Shown here: piece by piece, positions 1-12,139 of the stretch
Layout: each line of letters starts with the position of its first letter
Numbering within the stretch: the stretch's first letter is position 1
Assembly: GCA_950295325.1 (NCBI GenBank)
Contig: OX485806.1
Location: forward strand, 50,463,169 to 50,527,168
From: Polytrichum commune
Taxonomy: Eukaryota; Streptophyta; Polytrichopsida; Polytrichales; Polytrichaceae
Direction of reading: 5' to 3'
DNA: 64,000 bases
The notes under the pieces: model-generated
Databases searched by the model: none
Seen by the model: the letters and a program-made list of their open reading frames with translations, nothing else
What the model was told of the DNA's origin: nothing
Translations under genes and position numbers: made by a program

Positions 1-905
1 ATTCAGTCTTGTATAAATCACCCAGACTTTTGTGATTAGTTTATGCTTGTCTTATAGGGGTTAAGGAGCTACAAAGGAAATAAGGTTTTTAATTTCTTGA
101 CTCTTATGGCTATATTATGATGAGTTTCCAATAAGACCTCATCTTTCTAAGAGCGTAGGTGACATTCATAGCTTAAAGTTTCCTAACTTGTTTTTTTGAA
201 AGAGTTATTTGGCAATGAAGTAATTGGGACGGCACATGTGACATATGCATCTACTAGCATCAAACCAAATCCCAAGTAAACCCTTCTGAATGTATTTGTG
301 TTCAGGTCGCCTTAATGGCCGGGAGGTTTCTTCATCCTTAGAGGGTGTTACCCGCTACTGACAGGTTGACACAAATCTTAAAATTGAGGGGGACTAGGTT
401 AGCTCTAGAACTTGAATGCTTTAGATTTTTATGCATGTGTTTTGTTTGAGTGATGGCAACTTCCAAGTAGACTTTGAACTTTTTTTTTTAATAAGGCACA
501 CATGTATGTAATTACCATGGGGTTTACTTCTAGAATCTAGTGTGTTGATTTTGTAGTTCGAAGAATTCCCTCGGAAAACCGTACGGCGTATGGGTTAGGT
601 ACCCATGCATTTCCAATATTACGTTCTCCAAAGACCGTAATGTCAAAGTTAAGTGTCCTTGGGTTTTAGCGAAAGAATCTTGCACACCCAATACAGTCAG
701 GGCTCTATAAATGTTACAAGTCGGGAGTAGCAAAAAAATAACATATATAGAATTATAACAAGTAACACTTATAGAATTCATACCGATGATTAATAACATT
801 TATAGAAATTATGAAAATGAAGAACATAACGTTTTATAAAAATAAAAAATGAAAGTACAAATGATAATACATAATTCAACTAAACTAATTGAAAAAAATT
901 ATATA
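1..905. other. AT-rich flank, no gene recognised
   Basis: This stretch has only short ORFs with no recognisable motif. It contains A/T homopolymers near 480-490 and 838-900. It abuts the 3' end of the pogo-like transposase and may include that element's terminal sequence, but I could not pair a terminal inverted repeat across the transposase. Confidence 0.4.
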
Positions 906-935
906 TATAGTAGTAACTTGAAGAGATTCTTCCAA

Positions 936-2468
936 CTAAACTAACCAAAAGAAAGAGTCTATAGTAGTCTGACGAGAAGCTTCCAAATGATGGGATGAAA
1001 CTTCCTTCTGGACCCCTTGAATGCTCCTGATGTGTGATAGGGCATCAATTGGTATTTTTTCAAAGTATTTCTTCAAAGTCTCTAGAGAACGCTCAGCAAC
1101 ACTCAATCCTACAACTTCTTTTACCACATCAACCATAACCTCATCAACATCAGTTTCTCGATCTTTTGAGGAATACATATCCAAAAATTCCTCATCGGTA
1201 GGTTCATGGGGGTTGTTTAAATCAAACTCCATCTCATAATTGAGGTATTCATGAGCATTCATCACGTCACCCACCTCACTATCAAAAGACAACAACGTCA
1301 GTTGATGAAATAGAGTAGCAACTTCATCAACCTCTATCAAGCGCCTAGCTTCCTCTATCCCCCTCTCAATAGAGATTGAAAAAACACTCGTGTGCCTCCA
1401 ACAATTTTGAATTGTTGATGTGGTAACTCCCGCATGCCATGCCCGCTCAACCATAACAACAACTTGATATATATCAATTGCAAACTCCTTGTTTGCACTA
1501 AAACAATCTATCTGATATTGAATCACCAACTTTCGGTATTGTGCCTTGAAAGATGCAATAATGCCTGCATCCATGGATTGAAAACGACATGTGGTGTTCG
1601 GAGGTAGAAATTCTAATCGTGTGACCCTCAAACGTGAACCTACATTTGGCACTTGAAGACCACAAAGATTATCTAGGAGCAAAAACGCCTTCTCTTTCTG
1701 TGCCAACACCATCCTCTTCTCAGAATCTAGTATAAATTGCTCAAAAATGATTGTAGTCATCCACGCCTTCTTATTAGCGGCCCACTTAATACCTAGATTC
1801 TTTGGATAGCAAATCTTCCTAGATGTAAAGGCCCGCGGCTTCAAATATTGATTAATAATCAGTGGAGGAAAGCAAATGGTACATGTAGCATTTGCAGTGA
1901 GCGCCACGGTAATCCACTCCTTTTGCTTCTTCTTCCCAGATCGTCTCTTCATAGCCAACGTCCAATTTGGCTCTAACTTGTAAAAAATACCCGTCTCATC
2001 CATATTAAAAACATCATCGCTATCGTATTTGGATGCAATAGCTCTGATCTCCTCCATCCTCCTCAATACCTTTGCTGAAGTGTTAGCAGAAGCATCTTCA
2101 CCGTGACGCGTGTATGCCTTGATGTTGAACCTCTTCTTGAATTTGGTGACCCACCCATGTGAAAACTGGAGTTCCTTCTCACTAGGATCTCTAGGTTGCA
2201 AAGCATAGATTCAATGTGCTGCAATTACCAACAGATCATCGGATATAGTTGCGCCCTTCTCTTGCATTGTTGTAAACCAGCTAAAAGTAGCTTGCTCCAC
2301 TTCGGGACACTGCACCTTCCTAGTGCGCTTTGAATCAACCAAATGACCCACATCATAAGTGGTAAGTGAGTCTTTCTTCTTCAAGACTCTACCAATAGTC
2401 ATCTGCAAAACTCAAGTATCAAGTTTGACATTTGCCCACTCTGTCAATGTCTTTTTACTAATTTTCAT
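936..2468 (-). pseudogene. Pogo/Tigger-like (CENP-B type) DDE transposase, nonsense-mutated
   Basis: This is a Tc1/mariner-superfamily transposase of the pogo/Tigger type, which cuts and pastes its own element. Reading from an ATG at 2468, the N-terminal part has a CENP-B/Psq-like helix-turn-helix (TIGRVLKKKDSL). A second HTH follows (CPEVEQATFSWF, then SHGWVTKFKKRFNI). The DDE_1 core has all three acidic positions: NMDETG, LLLDN and MDAGII. Two in-frame TGA codons, at 2414-2412 and 2213-2211, break the frame, and each fits a CGA arginine codon changed by C to T. The frame stays open upstream as far as a third TGA at 2546-2544, so the true start is unclear. The remaining frame runs to a stop at 936. 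About 510 codons matches the family. Terminal inverted repeats were not identified. The coding region is old but unusually well preserved. Confidence 0.88.
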
Positions 2469-2546
2469 CCCTGAAGCCACCAAACTTTCATAATGGGTAT
2501 AATGGACTAATTGGGAAATGTATTGTTGAGGATGAATGAGATTTCA

Positions 2547-3169
2547 AGGGACGAGAAGTTGGATGATTCTTATCTATGGAAAGCAAAGGGAAAGTGATTT
2601 AAGCATATAGATAAGGAGACTTTAGTCTATGTATAGAAAGAATTGAGACTTCTAAAAGTACCTCATAGATACTATGTATAGATATGGCTCAGGGGAAGGA
2701 GAACACACATTATGTTTTGTGGTGTGTCTCTAGGTTGGGAGGTGAGCTTTACTCAATAAATGATTGTTTTTATGAACTATTAGCGAGGTACATTGCACAG
2801 GGAAATGATCTCTAGCTTCTCCTTAAAGGTGAACTCTCTACCCTTGCCCATTGCAAGCCTCCGCTAAAAAAAAGAACGCTCAAAATATAAATGGATTGGG
2901 ATAAGATGACTATTTGGATTCAATGGGAGCTTAAAGGTTGCCAAAAGAGCTTAAAATGTGCAAAAAGGGATGTTAGCTTAATCACATCATATTAATTGTT
3001 CATAATCATTACAATGGGGGTTTATATTAGTAAACCCCACCTCACATTGGCCTTGTTTCTAAGTCTTCCATTGTCTTAGTTTGTTATAGCAAGCTTTGCA
3101 TACGGAGAACAAACAGGTTGGAGGGTCGGTGATTTTAGTGTATATTAGGCAAGTATATTTTTTTCCAAG
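2547..3169. other. No gene recognised
   Basis: AT-rich sequence upstream of the transposase. It probably contains the rest of the pogo-like element and flanking DNA. No ORF, tandem repeat or terminal inverted repeat could be supported. Confidence 0.35.
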
Positions 3170-3690
3170 ATGGTGGAGCATACGTTTATCCTAAATCATC
3201 ATGACCACATAGTGCAAGATCATATCATGCCAAAGTTGATGGAGCCAATATTGCCAGGCAATCCACTTGCCATCAACATAATTGAAATGGATGACATGCT
3301 TAGTGATTTTATGGTTCTCCTACATATTCATAAATACATGGGAGTTAACAAGGTTTAGCGCCTTCGTTTTGGCATGGGGGAAGTACACAATGCATTTTGA
3401 TTGGCTCTTAATGAATTTAACATTTGTATTGGCTAAAGATTCTAAGAAAAGAGCGGAACATTATTGCTTGACAAATAAATCCGTGGGTATTGGCGCACCC
3501 AATAGTCATCCCAATTCAATGGCGGGTTCAACATGCTCGATTAAATGATCTAGGGATCATAAAACTTGAGTGCTTGCAGGACAAACTCATCAATAACAAG
3601 GACTATTGGCTCCAGCTAGATGGGCCTTGTCTCGAACTCTGGCAATGCACTAACAATTGGATTTGTCCTTCCAAAAGATTTTTGCCATGA
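3170..3690 (+). pseudogene. Frameshifted coding-like remnant, unknown product
   Basis: Three overlapping short frames (3170-3358, 3282-3548, 3490-3690) read like pieces of one protein joined by frameshifts. One passes from ...HIHKYMGVNK into FSAFVLAWGKYTMHFDWL. The last carries NNKDYWLQLDGPCLELWQ. I do not recognise a domain. Composition is ordinary for a globular protein and there is no signal peptide. It may be a fragment of a host gene or of a mobile element. Confidence 0.3.
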
Positions 3691-3930
3691 ACATATATGC
3701 AATATGAAAATGTAATATTGTTTTCATTCGTTGATTTCATCCAACAAAACACTTTATAGTGGTGGAGGTAGATTTTGGGCACTATGTGCAATGTGTGCGC
3801 CCGCATGTAAAAATGACTTCATCCATCATATATATGGTCTTCGCATTATACCTTTGAGTTCACTACAAGTTTGCATTGGCCATACCCTTTGTATGCATGG
3901 ATGCATGTTTGTATGGATGCATGTTTGCTT

Positions 3931-4128
3931 GGTCACACGTAGGCCTAATGTTTGATTACAACCAACCACCTAGGTATGGTTCAATTCATGTATGTGCACC
4001 TTAGGCAACCTTTGGTGTCAATTCACTAAGGTCACGCGTAGGCCTAATGTTTGATTACAACCAATCACCTAGCAATGGTTCAATCCATGTATGTGCACCT
4101 TAGGCAACCTTTGGTGTTCATGCGATTC
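3931..4128. repeat. Two-copy tandem duplication, 99-bp period
   Basis: The block beginning GGTCACACGTAGGCCTAATG at 3931 is repeated from 4030 with a few substitutions, giving a 99-bp period. Just upstream (about 3890-3930) a shorter GGATGCATGTTTG motif is also doubled. No coding role is visible. Confidence 0.85.
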
Positions 4129-4361
4129 ACATTAACACCTAGGTCCAAACTTACTTGTACATAGGAATATTGTGGATACATTGTGAATAACCATGTGAAA
4201 TATGTTACTTATCATTAAACTCATACACAATCCAAAATACTTTGAAATCCAATCCAATCTAACCCAATACATACTATGAGATAGTCAGCATTCCCACAAA
4301 TATGAACTCGTGGAGATTCATTGCCGTCGTCTTGAGGTACCAAATTCCTAGTCCTTTGTGA

Positions 4362-4376
4362 CCCCCCCCCCCCCCC
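4362..4376. repeat. Poly-C tract (15 C)
   Basis: An uninterrupted run of about 15 cytosines. Length is prone to sequencing or assembly error. Confidence 0.9.
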
Positions 4377-4379
4377 ATG

Positions 4380-7300
4380 GCTATCCTAAGGGGAAGCGCA
4401 TGGTAGTCACTATCACTTGGAACTTCACCTACATCCGTTTCATCATACATGCTCGCATTATCATCAGTTGGGAGTCGGATTCTTGACCATTGTTTGCCGT
4501 CCTCCCAAGTCGACTAGGTTGAGTACCAACAGTTGGTATCCCATTTGATACTATTGGTTTGGATCCCAAGCATCCATGATTCCATCCGTCGGTGGACAAA
4601 CAACCGTATCAAAGAAATGTTAAGGGGTGGCCGGGCCAGGGTGGGTGAAAAGGCACAAATGCCGATGATGGCATTGACCAGCCGCGTGCCCATGCAAGCT
4701 ATTGTTGGGGTCCGCCGGATAATGTGTTATGCCAAGGTAACCTCCGAGTTGGAGTCCATCATTTGACCACCTAGCAAATGCAATGGTCTACTTCACAATA
4801 AACTTGGACATGCCACAATGTTGGATGGGCCCTTGCCGTGTGGAAAGGGAATTGATGGTGTAGTCTCTATGGATTGTTGATTTGGTATCGATAGCATAGG
4901 AAAGGGACGTCATCGGGGGATGGATATATATGAGAAACGGGTGGTTGAATTTCATCCATGTTTAACCAGTTGCCATGTTTTTCAACATCCTCATCCATGT
5001 TGGGTTCATGCACACTGGGTTCAAGCACACCGGGTTTAAGTTCAATCAACACATCGGATATGGTTGTTGGGGTCACGTTGTGTATGGCCATTGTTGGCGT
5101 AGTGGGATGCACATTCAAGGTTGAGAGAAATTTTCGATCAACAATGTTGGACCACATGTGATTGTTGTTACAAAGTTTTTTTCAATCGTTTGTGTTTGAT
5201 TTTTATTGCAATTTATGGGTATAGCCCATGGAAATATGTGAATTCAATGAACTATATTGTGTTGGATGGGCATGAGAGTAGTGGTGGTTGGCTTTGATTT
5301 GGGGCTCTTAATATGCATAATGTGTCGGGTCCAAGTGGGGCCATGCATCGGCATGGTGTGTTATTGCATCTCCAACCCATTAGCCATGTTGATATTGTTG
5401 AAGGAGGGGGGTTTGATGTTGAGGATTCCTTCATTATCTCCCTACATTACTTTTTTTTGGCCAAAGTTGTCCAATTGGGAGCTAAAGACAATTTGGAGCA
5501 GCACATGACACCACCAACAATTCCATACAAAATCTTCCACATGGAGGACCCCATCTCCGACCAAAGTGAGATTTTTTAAATATAATAATAATAATAGTAA
5601 TAATTATAAATGAATAATGATAGGACAAAGAAAAACGACCCCCTACATGCACCATGAAGAAGGCAACATTCAAATCAAGGAGCTAAAAAACCATGCTTAT
5701 AATCAACATTGTTGCACAAATGCTATTTGGTTTTTCAAATCCATGAAGCAATTGCCCTAGAAAGAGGTAAAATACCATTAAAAAAATGCATACTAACTTT
5801 GAATTTGAATGTCTAGGTACACCCCGAAGCAAAGCCACAAAGTTTTGCACACTAAGACACATTTCCAAAAATCAACTAGAGATGGTATTGCAACAAACTT
5901 CAAGATGTGTTACCAAGACAATTCTTCCACTTCATACAAATGCCACACCAAAAAGAATCACATCCAAGAGTCATGTATATCCAAAGGATTCCAAATCAAT
6001 GTCCACTTTGATGTTGGCTTTCAATCCATAAATAAAAGTGAAGCAAGAATTGCATGCGTAGCAAGAATTCACTACCTGGAGATCCCTCTAGGAACAAATA
6101 ATCCAATCCTCCAGACGTAGGCACGAACCTAGTTACTAGAAGTTGGGCATGCTTCATATAGGTACATCTCAAAGAGGAGATCAAACTTCTGCATTAGATC
6201 TTAAGGGTGGAGATATGATAATAGAATTTTTTTTTAAATTAATTTTTTTATAAAAAAATCACACAAGCTAGGAACCTTCGGGTACATCTCAAAGAGGATG
6301 TCCTCAAAGATAGCCATGCGCATAGCTTCTTTAGAACAATTTTGAAGAAAATTTATTATATAATATGTGAACCTCACGAAGCCCCAGGCATCCAAAGACT
6401 TTGCATTTCTCACCCTCATCATTGAAGAAACCCATGATTCCATCTTGAATCAAAGGATAATCTACCACAATGAAAAAGTTAGGGTGAGCATCACAAAATA
6501 AGAGCATTGTAAGCCACATCTTCTAGCTATAGCCTGACCAAAAATGGATTTTTTCTAAGTTTTATGCGAGGGTGAGGGGAGGGTAGGGTTTCTCTTTGAA
6601 TGTTGAATTGTGACATGCAAGGGTGAGGCCGAATTGGTTTTCAAGGGTTGGGCGTTCTTCCTTATATCAAGGGCAGAAAAAACCCATTTTCCTCCTTCGG
6701 CAACTTATCCTACAATCATTGTGTCCTTCAACAATCATGCAAGCTTGTCCAACTTGCTCAGTGGGGTCACATGTGTCATATGAAAAGACTAGGTGAATTA
6801 GAATAATAGTATGCCATGAAATCACATTACATAATATTTTATACAATGTTAATTTTAACAAAACATATATTATTTGATCCACAGGGAATTATAAGTTAGG
6901 TAGGGTTAATATTAATAGGTGATAGTATTTGTATCTGTAAATACAACCTAATGTTGATTATAGTTAAGATAGATTAAGAGGGGTCCAAATTGGAACCTTC
7001 CTAGCAACTCAAGTGTGAAATGGATGATAAACCCACCAACTTAAGTCCAAAATACATGGATGAAAAACCAAAATACATGGATGAAAATCAAAATGAGTGA
7101 TTTGGACTCAATATCGTTGAAGCTAGGATTTGGGGCTCACCTTAATTGTCACATTGAAGGTTTATGTGGACGTTGAGTGGCAAACTGTAGTTTTTGTGGA
7201 CGCTATGGTTGTTGTCCATTGTTTGTACTGCAAATGTTGGATTACTGATTGTGATTTCAAGGTTTAAGACCCTCCAATTGTTGTGGTAGTTGAGTACATG

Positions 7301-7700
7301 CTCCGTATGTTTCAACGCTTTGGTTGTTGTGCGTGGTTTCTATCATAGGTGCTCCAATTCAAGCTTTGTATCAATGTTAAAGGCCCTCTAGTTGTTGTGG
7401 CATGCGTTCAAGGGTTTTTGTGACATTCATTAATAAAATTGGAAATTGAAAGAAATTGAGGGATTGAGGTTGAATTGAAACTTGGGGCTTCAAAGATACT
7501 GAGGTTTGGTTGGGAGTTGAAATTTGGTTGTTACTCAATCATGCCTATCATGGTCATGCGAATCGTCCACCTTATCTCTTTTCAAACCTCAAAAAGGGTT
7601 TGAAACCAAACAAGTCCTTCATTCAACCCTTTTCATCTTCCTTGTTTTTTGTTGTGTTATTTTTGTTTGTTTCCATGGTTTAGGTTGATGTAGTGAGTGT
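4380..7700. other. Gene-poor stretch with weak ORF remnants
   Basis: Several short ORFs read plausibly but match nothing I know. One is a 96-codon frame on the minus strand at 4867-5157 (Pro/Val-rich). Another is an 88-codon frame on the plus strand at 5313-5579. Minus-strand pieces lie at 6234-6519. The phrase GGTACATCTCAAAGAGGA occurs twice (about 6162 and 6280), a small local duplication. No transposon ends or RNA genes were seen. Confidence 0.3.
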
Positions 7701-8802
7701 TGGTTCTAAAGTAACTCTAGACCAAATAATTGAAATCATTTAACCTATTTTGAGGGTTAACCTTAACACTACAGATTTCATCAAATTTGCTAAATCTCGT
7801 TCTAAGGGTAGTAATCTCCCCCTGCAACTCTATTGAGTCTATTGAGGCCACCCCTTCCGCTATAAATTTCACCCATAGCCTCTTTGCCTCAATCAAAGAT
7901 CCTTCCAAATTTGCTATTGTTTCCTCATATCTACGTTGAAGCCTCTCAATCGCATTTTGGCTGCTCGGCCAACGCGTGTCTTTTTGCTTCCATCTTGCCT
8001 TCCACCTTTAAGATTCAATTGTTTGCAGAGATCGATGACTGCTACCAATTTCATTTGGTAAGCTTGCCTTCCTTGATTTGAGCTTCGCAACCATCCACTT
8101 GTTATGTAGCCATTGAACTGCTATTTACAGCCTCGTGGTTTTTCCTTTTAATAGTCTTTATTTAGTATTTTATTGGCTTGGCATCTTGATTGAGCATTGC
8201 CAAATGTTGTTTATGTGCCTTGTGAGGCCAAACCCACCACCCTTAAGCGTCCTAGTCCGGGTGATGGTTTTGAGAATCACATTCACTTCATAACATCATA
8301 ATGTGAATTGCTATGTGGCTCTCATGCCCAAGGTACTCACTTTATCTTAACTCAACTTGTTACATTATTTTGAATCTCTTGGCGTGTGGTGGAATTTGAT
8401 TTCTCAAGGGTCCAACCCGCGGCCTTGGCCACGCATGCCCTTAAAGAGATTCCCCTAGCACCCTTGATCTTTACTTCCCTTGTATTGCCCTTGCCAGGAT
8501 CCTCCATATTCTCCATTCGTTGCACACGTGATCTTATTTTGACCAAAAAAAAGTGCAAGTGTTAAAAAACATTTTTCTCAATAGTCAATATTTGAACACA
8601 ATCACTTGTGACACCACACATGACACTGCCTAACCTAATGAATCTAACATTTATCTATAAACTAATCTAATCTAAGATGATCTAATGCGTTTATGATTAT
8701 TTTGGTAATGCCACCCACTTAAACTATGCCTTGGCTAATGAAACGAGCTCCCGGCTGCGGTTGTCTAATGCAGTCAGCCTCAGCTAATTAAACCAGATTC
8801 CA

Positions 8803-8960
8803 GGGCCTTCGTCCAACCGGTCCCAGCTGCAGTCCAGCAGCAGAGTCTCTACCCAGTCTCGGGGCCTTCGTCTAACCGGTCCCAGCTGCAGTCCAGCAGC
8901 AGAGTCTCACAGTCCAGGGGCCTTCATCTAACCGGTCCCAGCAGTAAAGTCTCCCAGTCC
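8803..8960. repeat. Three-unit tandem repeat (56-59 bp) inside the LTR
   Basis: GGGCCTTCGTCTAACCGGTC starts at about 8803, 8862 and 8918. Units are GC-rich and end in CAGCAGCAGAGTCTC. The third unit is partly deleted. Confidence 0.85.
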
Positions 8961-9160
8961 AAGGGCTTTTACTCAATCTTTTCTCTTTGTGCCTTAATCA
9001 ATAAACTAATCTATTCCTATAATGAACTAATCCCACCCACTAATTCCACTAAAAGGCTACCTAATCCCCACACATTGTCTCAAGCTCTAAGAGCTTGCTC
9101 CCTTGAGAGCGTTTGATGGAGAGAGAGGAAAATGAGAGAGAAAACACCTTAAGTAGTAAA

Positions 9161-9192
9161 GAGGGAGAGAGGGAGAGAGGGAGAGAGAGGTG
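9161..9192. repeat. GAGAGAGG microsatellite
   Basis: A short purine-only stretch built from GAGGGAGA units within the family-2 LTR. Confidence 0.8.
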
Positions 9193-10499
9193 AGGATAGG
9201 GTGAGAGGATTAGCACCTCCAATCACAATCCCTTAACCTTCACCTCTAAAGTAGGGACTAATCCCCTTCCACCAAGCTTCCTTCTTCCAAAACTAACAAG
9301 GTGGATCCAAAAATGGGCATTTAACCCGCGGAGCTCACCTTGCTTCACCTTACCCCCTACTTACATAATCAAGGCATTCTCCTATCGAAATCAAACCTTG
9401 AAATAATCACACAACACCACTTAATGCCTAAACTTAAATCCACACCACACTTCACTCTTTTTATGTTTTGTGAATAATCATAACACATCAAAGTCAAACT
9501 AAAATTGGTTTCGAAGAGTTAATCACCACATGTGGGCACCATTTTGGGCTCACATGCCTCAATCTTTTCTTCCATGTCCCCGGCTTGGATTGCTCGGTTT
9601 AATTGGTCTTGGGCTTCTGCAAACACGTGGATTTTATTTGCAGTTATCTTCTTTGGATTATTGAGAGCCTCGGTGAGGTGCTCGATCATTTGTGTACTCA
9701 TGTCCGTTGCTTTAAATTCCAATTTTTTTTTTTAGTTTTCTTGCAGTTGGTCCCTTGCCTCTTTTGTAGACATTTGTAAGGTTGTTTTTAACACCAAGCT
9801 TTCCAGCAACAAAGTGGTGCCATGCTAACATGTTGAACCACTTAAAAATATTTATTTAGCAATCCAAATACTACATCTAATTCCCTAAGGGCTTGTTATG
9901 GTAGGGTTTCATTTGGTGGTTTTACATGGAATGTTTCCTTGTTTCTATCGGGTGATTCAAAAAGAACGTTTTTGGTTGCGGAGGGAGGTGTTTTTTGTAA
10001 CGAAAGAGCAACCTCTTTCATGTTCCTTGGAAATTTGGCACTTGGCTTGGGTGGAGGAATTGCCCTTGTCATTCTTGTTTTTCTGCTCATCCATGTTCTT
10101 GCATTCTTTTGTTTGCTTCATTTGATTGCGTTACAAGTTGTCTTTTTGCATCTTCCAAATCTTCCCCTCTAATTATTTTAGTTTTTTTGTCGGTGCCCTC
10201 CCCAATCCACCATCATCAATGTAGGTCTTGAATTCTTGCTAGGTCCTAATGTTGGCATGGCATGCTAAGGAATGGTAATTAGAATCCATTTTTGCAACAA
10301 TCCATCAATGAATTGAGCCACTACAAAAATGCCCTTCAGTGTAGAATACCCTTCCTTGGGTTTTATTGGCAAATAAGCTCGCTCCAACTCCTTCACTAAG
10401 TTCTTGAGCACAACTATCGCTCAATTAAATGCTATGCCCATATTTTTAATTAAGGTCATGCGTTTCATGAAAATACATGTAGTTCACTCGTTTTCAAAA

Positions 10500-11031
10500 A
10501 CCACAGCTTATGATAGAGTTTATCATGGGATGCTTGCAAGGTATATTAAAGTTAAGTTTTGGAGTTGGGGGGGGGGGGGTGGAGGGGTTCATGCTTATTT
10601 TCCCCACAAAACAAAACCTCTTAGACAAGGAAAATCGGCTCCAAATTTCAGTGGTGGGTTGAATGGCAACCATATTAAGAAAGAAAACGAGGATATGAAA
10701 CTACAATTATACTCACCAATGCCTTTGGTTCCTTTGCGCCCCTCCACCTTTGTCATGTCCTACTCCGAATTTAAGTAGGTACCCAACCCATTGGATGCAT
10801 ATACATCCACAAATATTGGAAGGTTCAGGCTACACGGCCTAATCATGTAAAGTTATCTCCCGCTTAAGTACGCACCTGTTTATGTATGCATCCCAATTAA
10901 GTGCGCAATTTTTTTGACAAAAATTAGGGTTCATACTTTATCGTTTGAACATGTCATGCATAATCATTTGCCGCGTATGCATGAATTTTTCATGCTTGAC
11001 ATTGAAAGTCAGTTGTAAATGTTTTGTTGAA
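10500..11031. repeat. Dispersed 530-bp repeat, copy 1
   Basis: This segment, beginning CCACAGCTTATGATAGAG and ending GTTTTGTTGAA, is about 95% identical by eye to 18983-19511. Sequence on both sides diverges abruptly. It contains a 13-G run (10567-10579). Its minus strand reads LTFNVKHEKFMHTRQMIMHDMF near the end, which is coding-like and shared with copy 2. Copy 1 also acts as the empty site for the MITE fragment that abuts copy 2. Confidence 0.85.
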
Positions 11032-11039
11032 TAATACAA

Positions 11040-11450
11040 ATTTTTCATAACACAAATTTGGCGGCCTGATCTCGTTTGGATGCCCTCCGTGTGGTCTCCT
11101 CTCCCCTCTAAGGTTTTCTCTAGCATGTTGGTACGGATTGGCCACGGGATGTGGCAGCCTAATCATTTTATCGGGTGTCTACATTCGTATGAAGGGTGGT
11201 TTCCCCCGCAATTGCTACATTCAAAAAACTGCCCTTGGACCAACACTAACCTGGGACATGCCATCTTTCACAGAATTGGTGAAACTCTCGCCGCGCTCCG
11301 CCTTGCCTACCAAACCCTTGTTGCCCCCCCCCTATTCTAACTTATCATACCTTAACATCTCTTAATCACCTACCTAAGTTACTCGCTTAAGTAAGTTGTC
11401 TAAGTAATTGGTAGTAACTTCTGAAGAATCCCAGTAAATCTAAGTTTTTA
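11040..11450. other. No gene recognised
   Basis: Short overlapping ORFs without recognisable domains lie upstream of the 51-bp tandem array. The plus-strand frame at 11138-11365 ends in a poly-C tract near 11325. Confidence 0.3.
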
Positions 11451-11453
11451 ACC

Positions 11454-11685
11454 CCAAGGTAAGAACCTAAGTTACGTACCTAAGGTAAAAACTTAGAAAA
11501 TCACCCTAAGGTAAGAATCTAGGCTACTTACCCAAGGTAAAAACTTAGAAATTACCCTAAGGTAAGAACTTGAGTTACTTACCTAAGTAAAAGCTTAGAA
11601 CATTACCCTAAGGTAAGAACCTAAGTTACTTACCCAAGGTAAAAACTTAGAAAATTAATCTAAGGTAAAACCTAAGTTACTTCGG
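11454..11685. repeat. 51-52-bp tandem array, about 4.5 units
   Basis: AAGGTAAGAA recurs at 11456, 11508, 11559, 11610 and, altered, at 11662. The unit is built from CTAAGGTAAGAACCTAAG plus TTACTTACCCAAGGTAA plus AACTTAGAAAATTACC. Each unit carries GGTAA and TTACC in inverted arrangement, and AAG/GTAAG resembles a 5' splice site. Confidence 0.88.
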
Positions 11686-12060
11686 CCTAACTTTTAATTA
11701 CCCCAGTGGATTTTTAGTGTTTCTACCTGGTTGTCCTATTAGTGTGCTCTTCTTATGCCATCCCAAGAGGGTCAGCATGCTCACCTTGTGCCGCGCTCAT
11801 TCCGCTCGACCCCTTCCATGCGATTTACACCAAGTTCTACAACGAAAAGAAATAAAAATTGAAAGTAACCTTAAAGAGACTAGCCGCTCTTACCTTGGTG
11901 GTAAGTCAAGTTCGGGGGGGAAGGAGAGGACGCCCTTGTCCCATACCCGGGCATTTGTCCTCTCCCCTTCAGCCTAGGGGCTCACTGGTTGCTCTTAGAG
12001 CAACCGTGGGAAGGCCTCCACCTTTCACCCCTAGGCCCCTTTACTTGACCCTAGCACAAA

Positions 12061-12134
12061 AGCTAGAGGGGGGTCCTTCTAACACCTTGTGCGAGTGTTA
12101 GAAGGTCGGGGCAAATCCACACTCCCCTCTAGCT
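12061..12134. repeat. Nested perfect inverted repeats
   Basis: The outer arms AGCTAGAGGGG (12061-12071) and CCCCTCTAGCT (12124-12134) enclose an inner hairpin, CCTTCTAACAC (12075-12085) and GTGTTAGAAGG (12095-12105) with a 9-nt loop. Both 11-bp stems are perfect. The surrounding GC-rich block (11880-12135) has no supported gene. Confidence 0.8.
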
Positions 12135-12139
12135 CCCCA

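Larger units (their letters stand above)
8221..9554 (+). mobile_element. Solo LTR, family 2, TSD TGCCT
   Basis: The unit starts TGTGAGGCCAAACCC and ends TTTGGGCTCACA, so it has the TG...CA ends of an LTR. It is flanked by an exact 5-bp duplication, TGCCT at 8216-8220 and 9555-9559. A CTAGTCCGGGTG motif lies about 30 bp inside the start and recurs in the other family-2 copies. No internal domain is attached, so this is a solo LTR left by LTR-LTR recombination. Strand is assigned by the TGTGAGG... end only, because no coding domain of this family is present. Confidence 0.85.
7717..10090 (-). pseudogene. Coiled-coil protein pseudogene split by a solo LTR
   Basis: On the minus strand the pieces at 10090-9896, about 9775-9555, 8220-8080 and 7908-7717 form one broken reading frame. 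The 5' piece is Pro/Lys-rich (MTRAIPPPKPSAKF). The middle is rich in heptad-like charged residues (MIEHLTEALNNPKKI, EAQDQLNRAIQAGDMEEKIEA). The 3' pieces continue in coil-like style (LEGSLIEAKRLWVKF). Removing the solo LTR at 8221-9554 and one target duplication lets the frame pass straight from ...MEEKIEA into HKQHLAMLNQD. There are several stops and one frameshift between 8080 and 7908. I do not recognise the family. It could be a retroelement gag or a host coiled-coil gene. Confidence 0.55.

Noticed and set aside
300-370. tRNA-like GC-rich stretch in the first 400 bases
   Set aside because: No cloverleaf with matching acceptor, anticodon and T arms could be drawn.
10500-10600. LINE reverse-transcriptase motif (AYDRVYHGMLARYIKVKF)
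   Set aside because: A superficial match to the RT AYDRV motif only. No flanking RT motifs, and the likely coding strand of this repeat is the other one.
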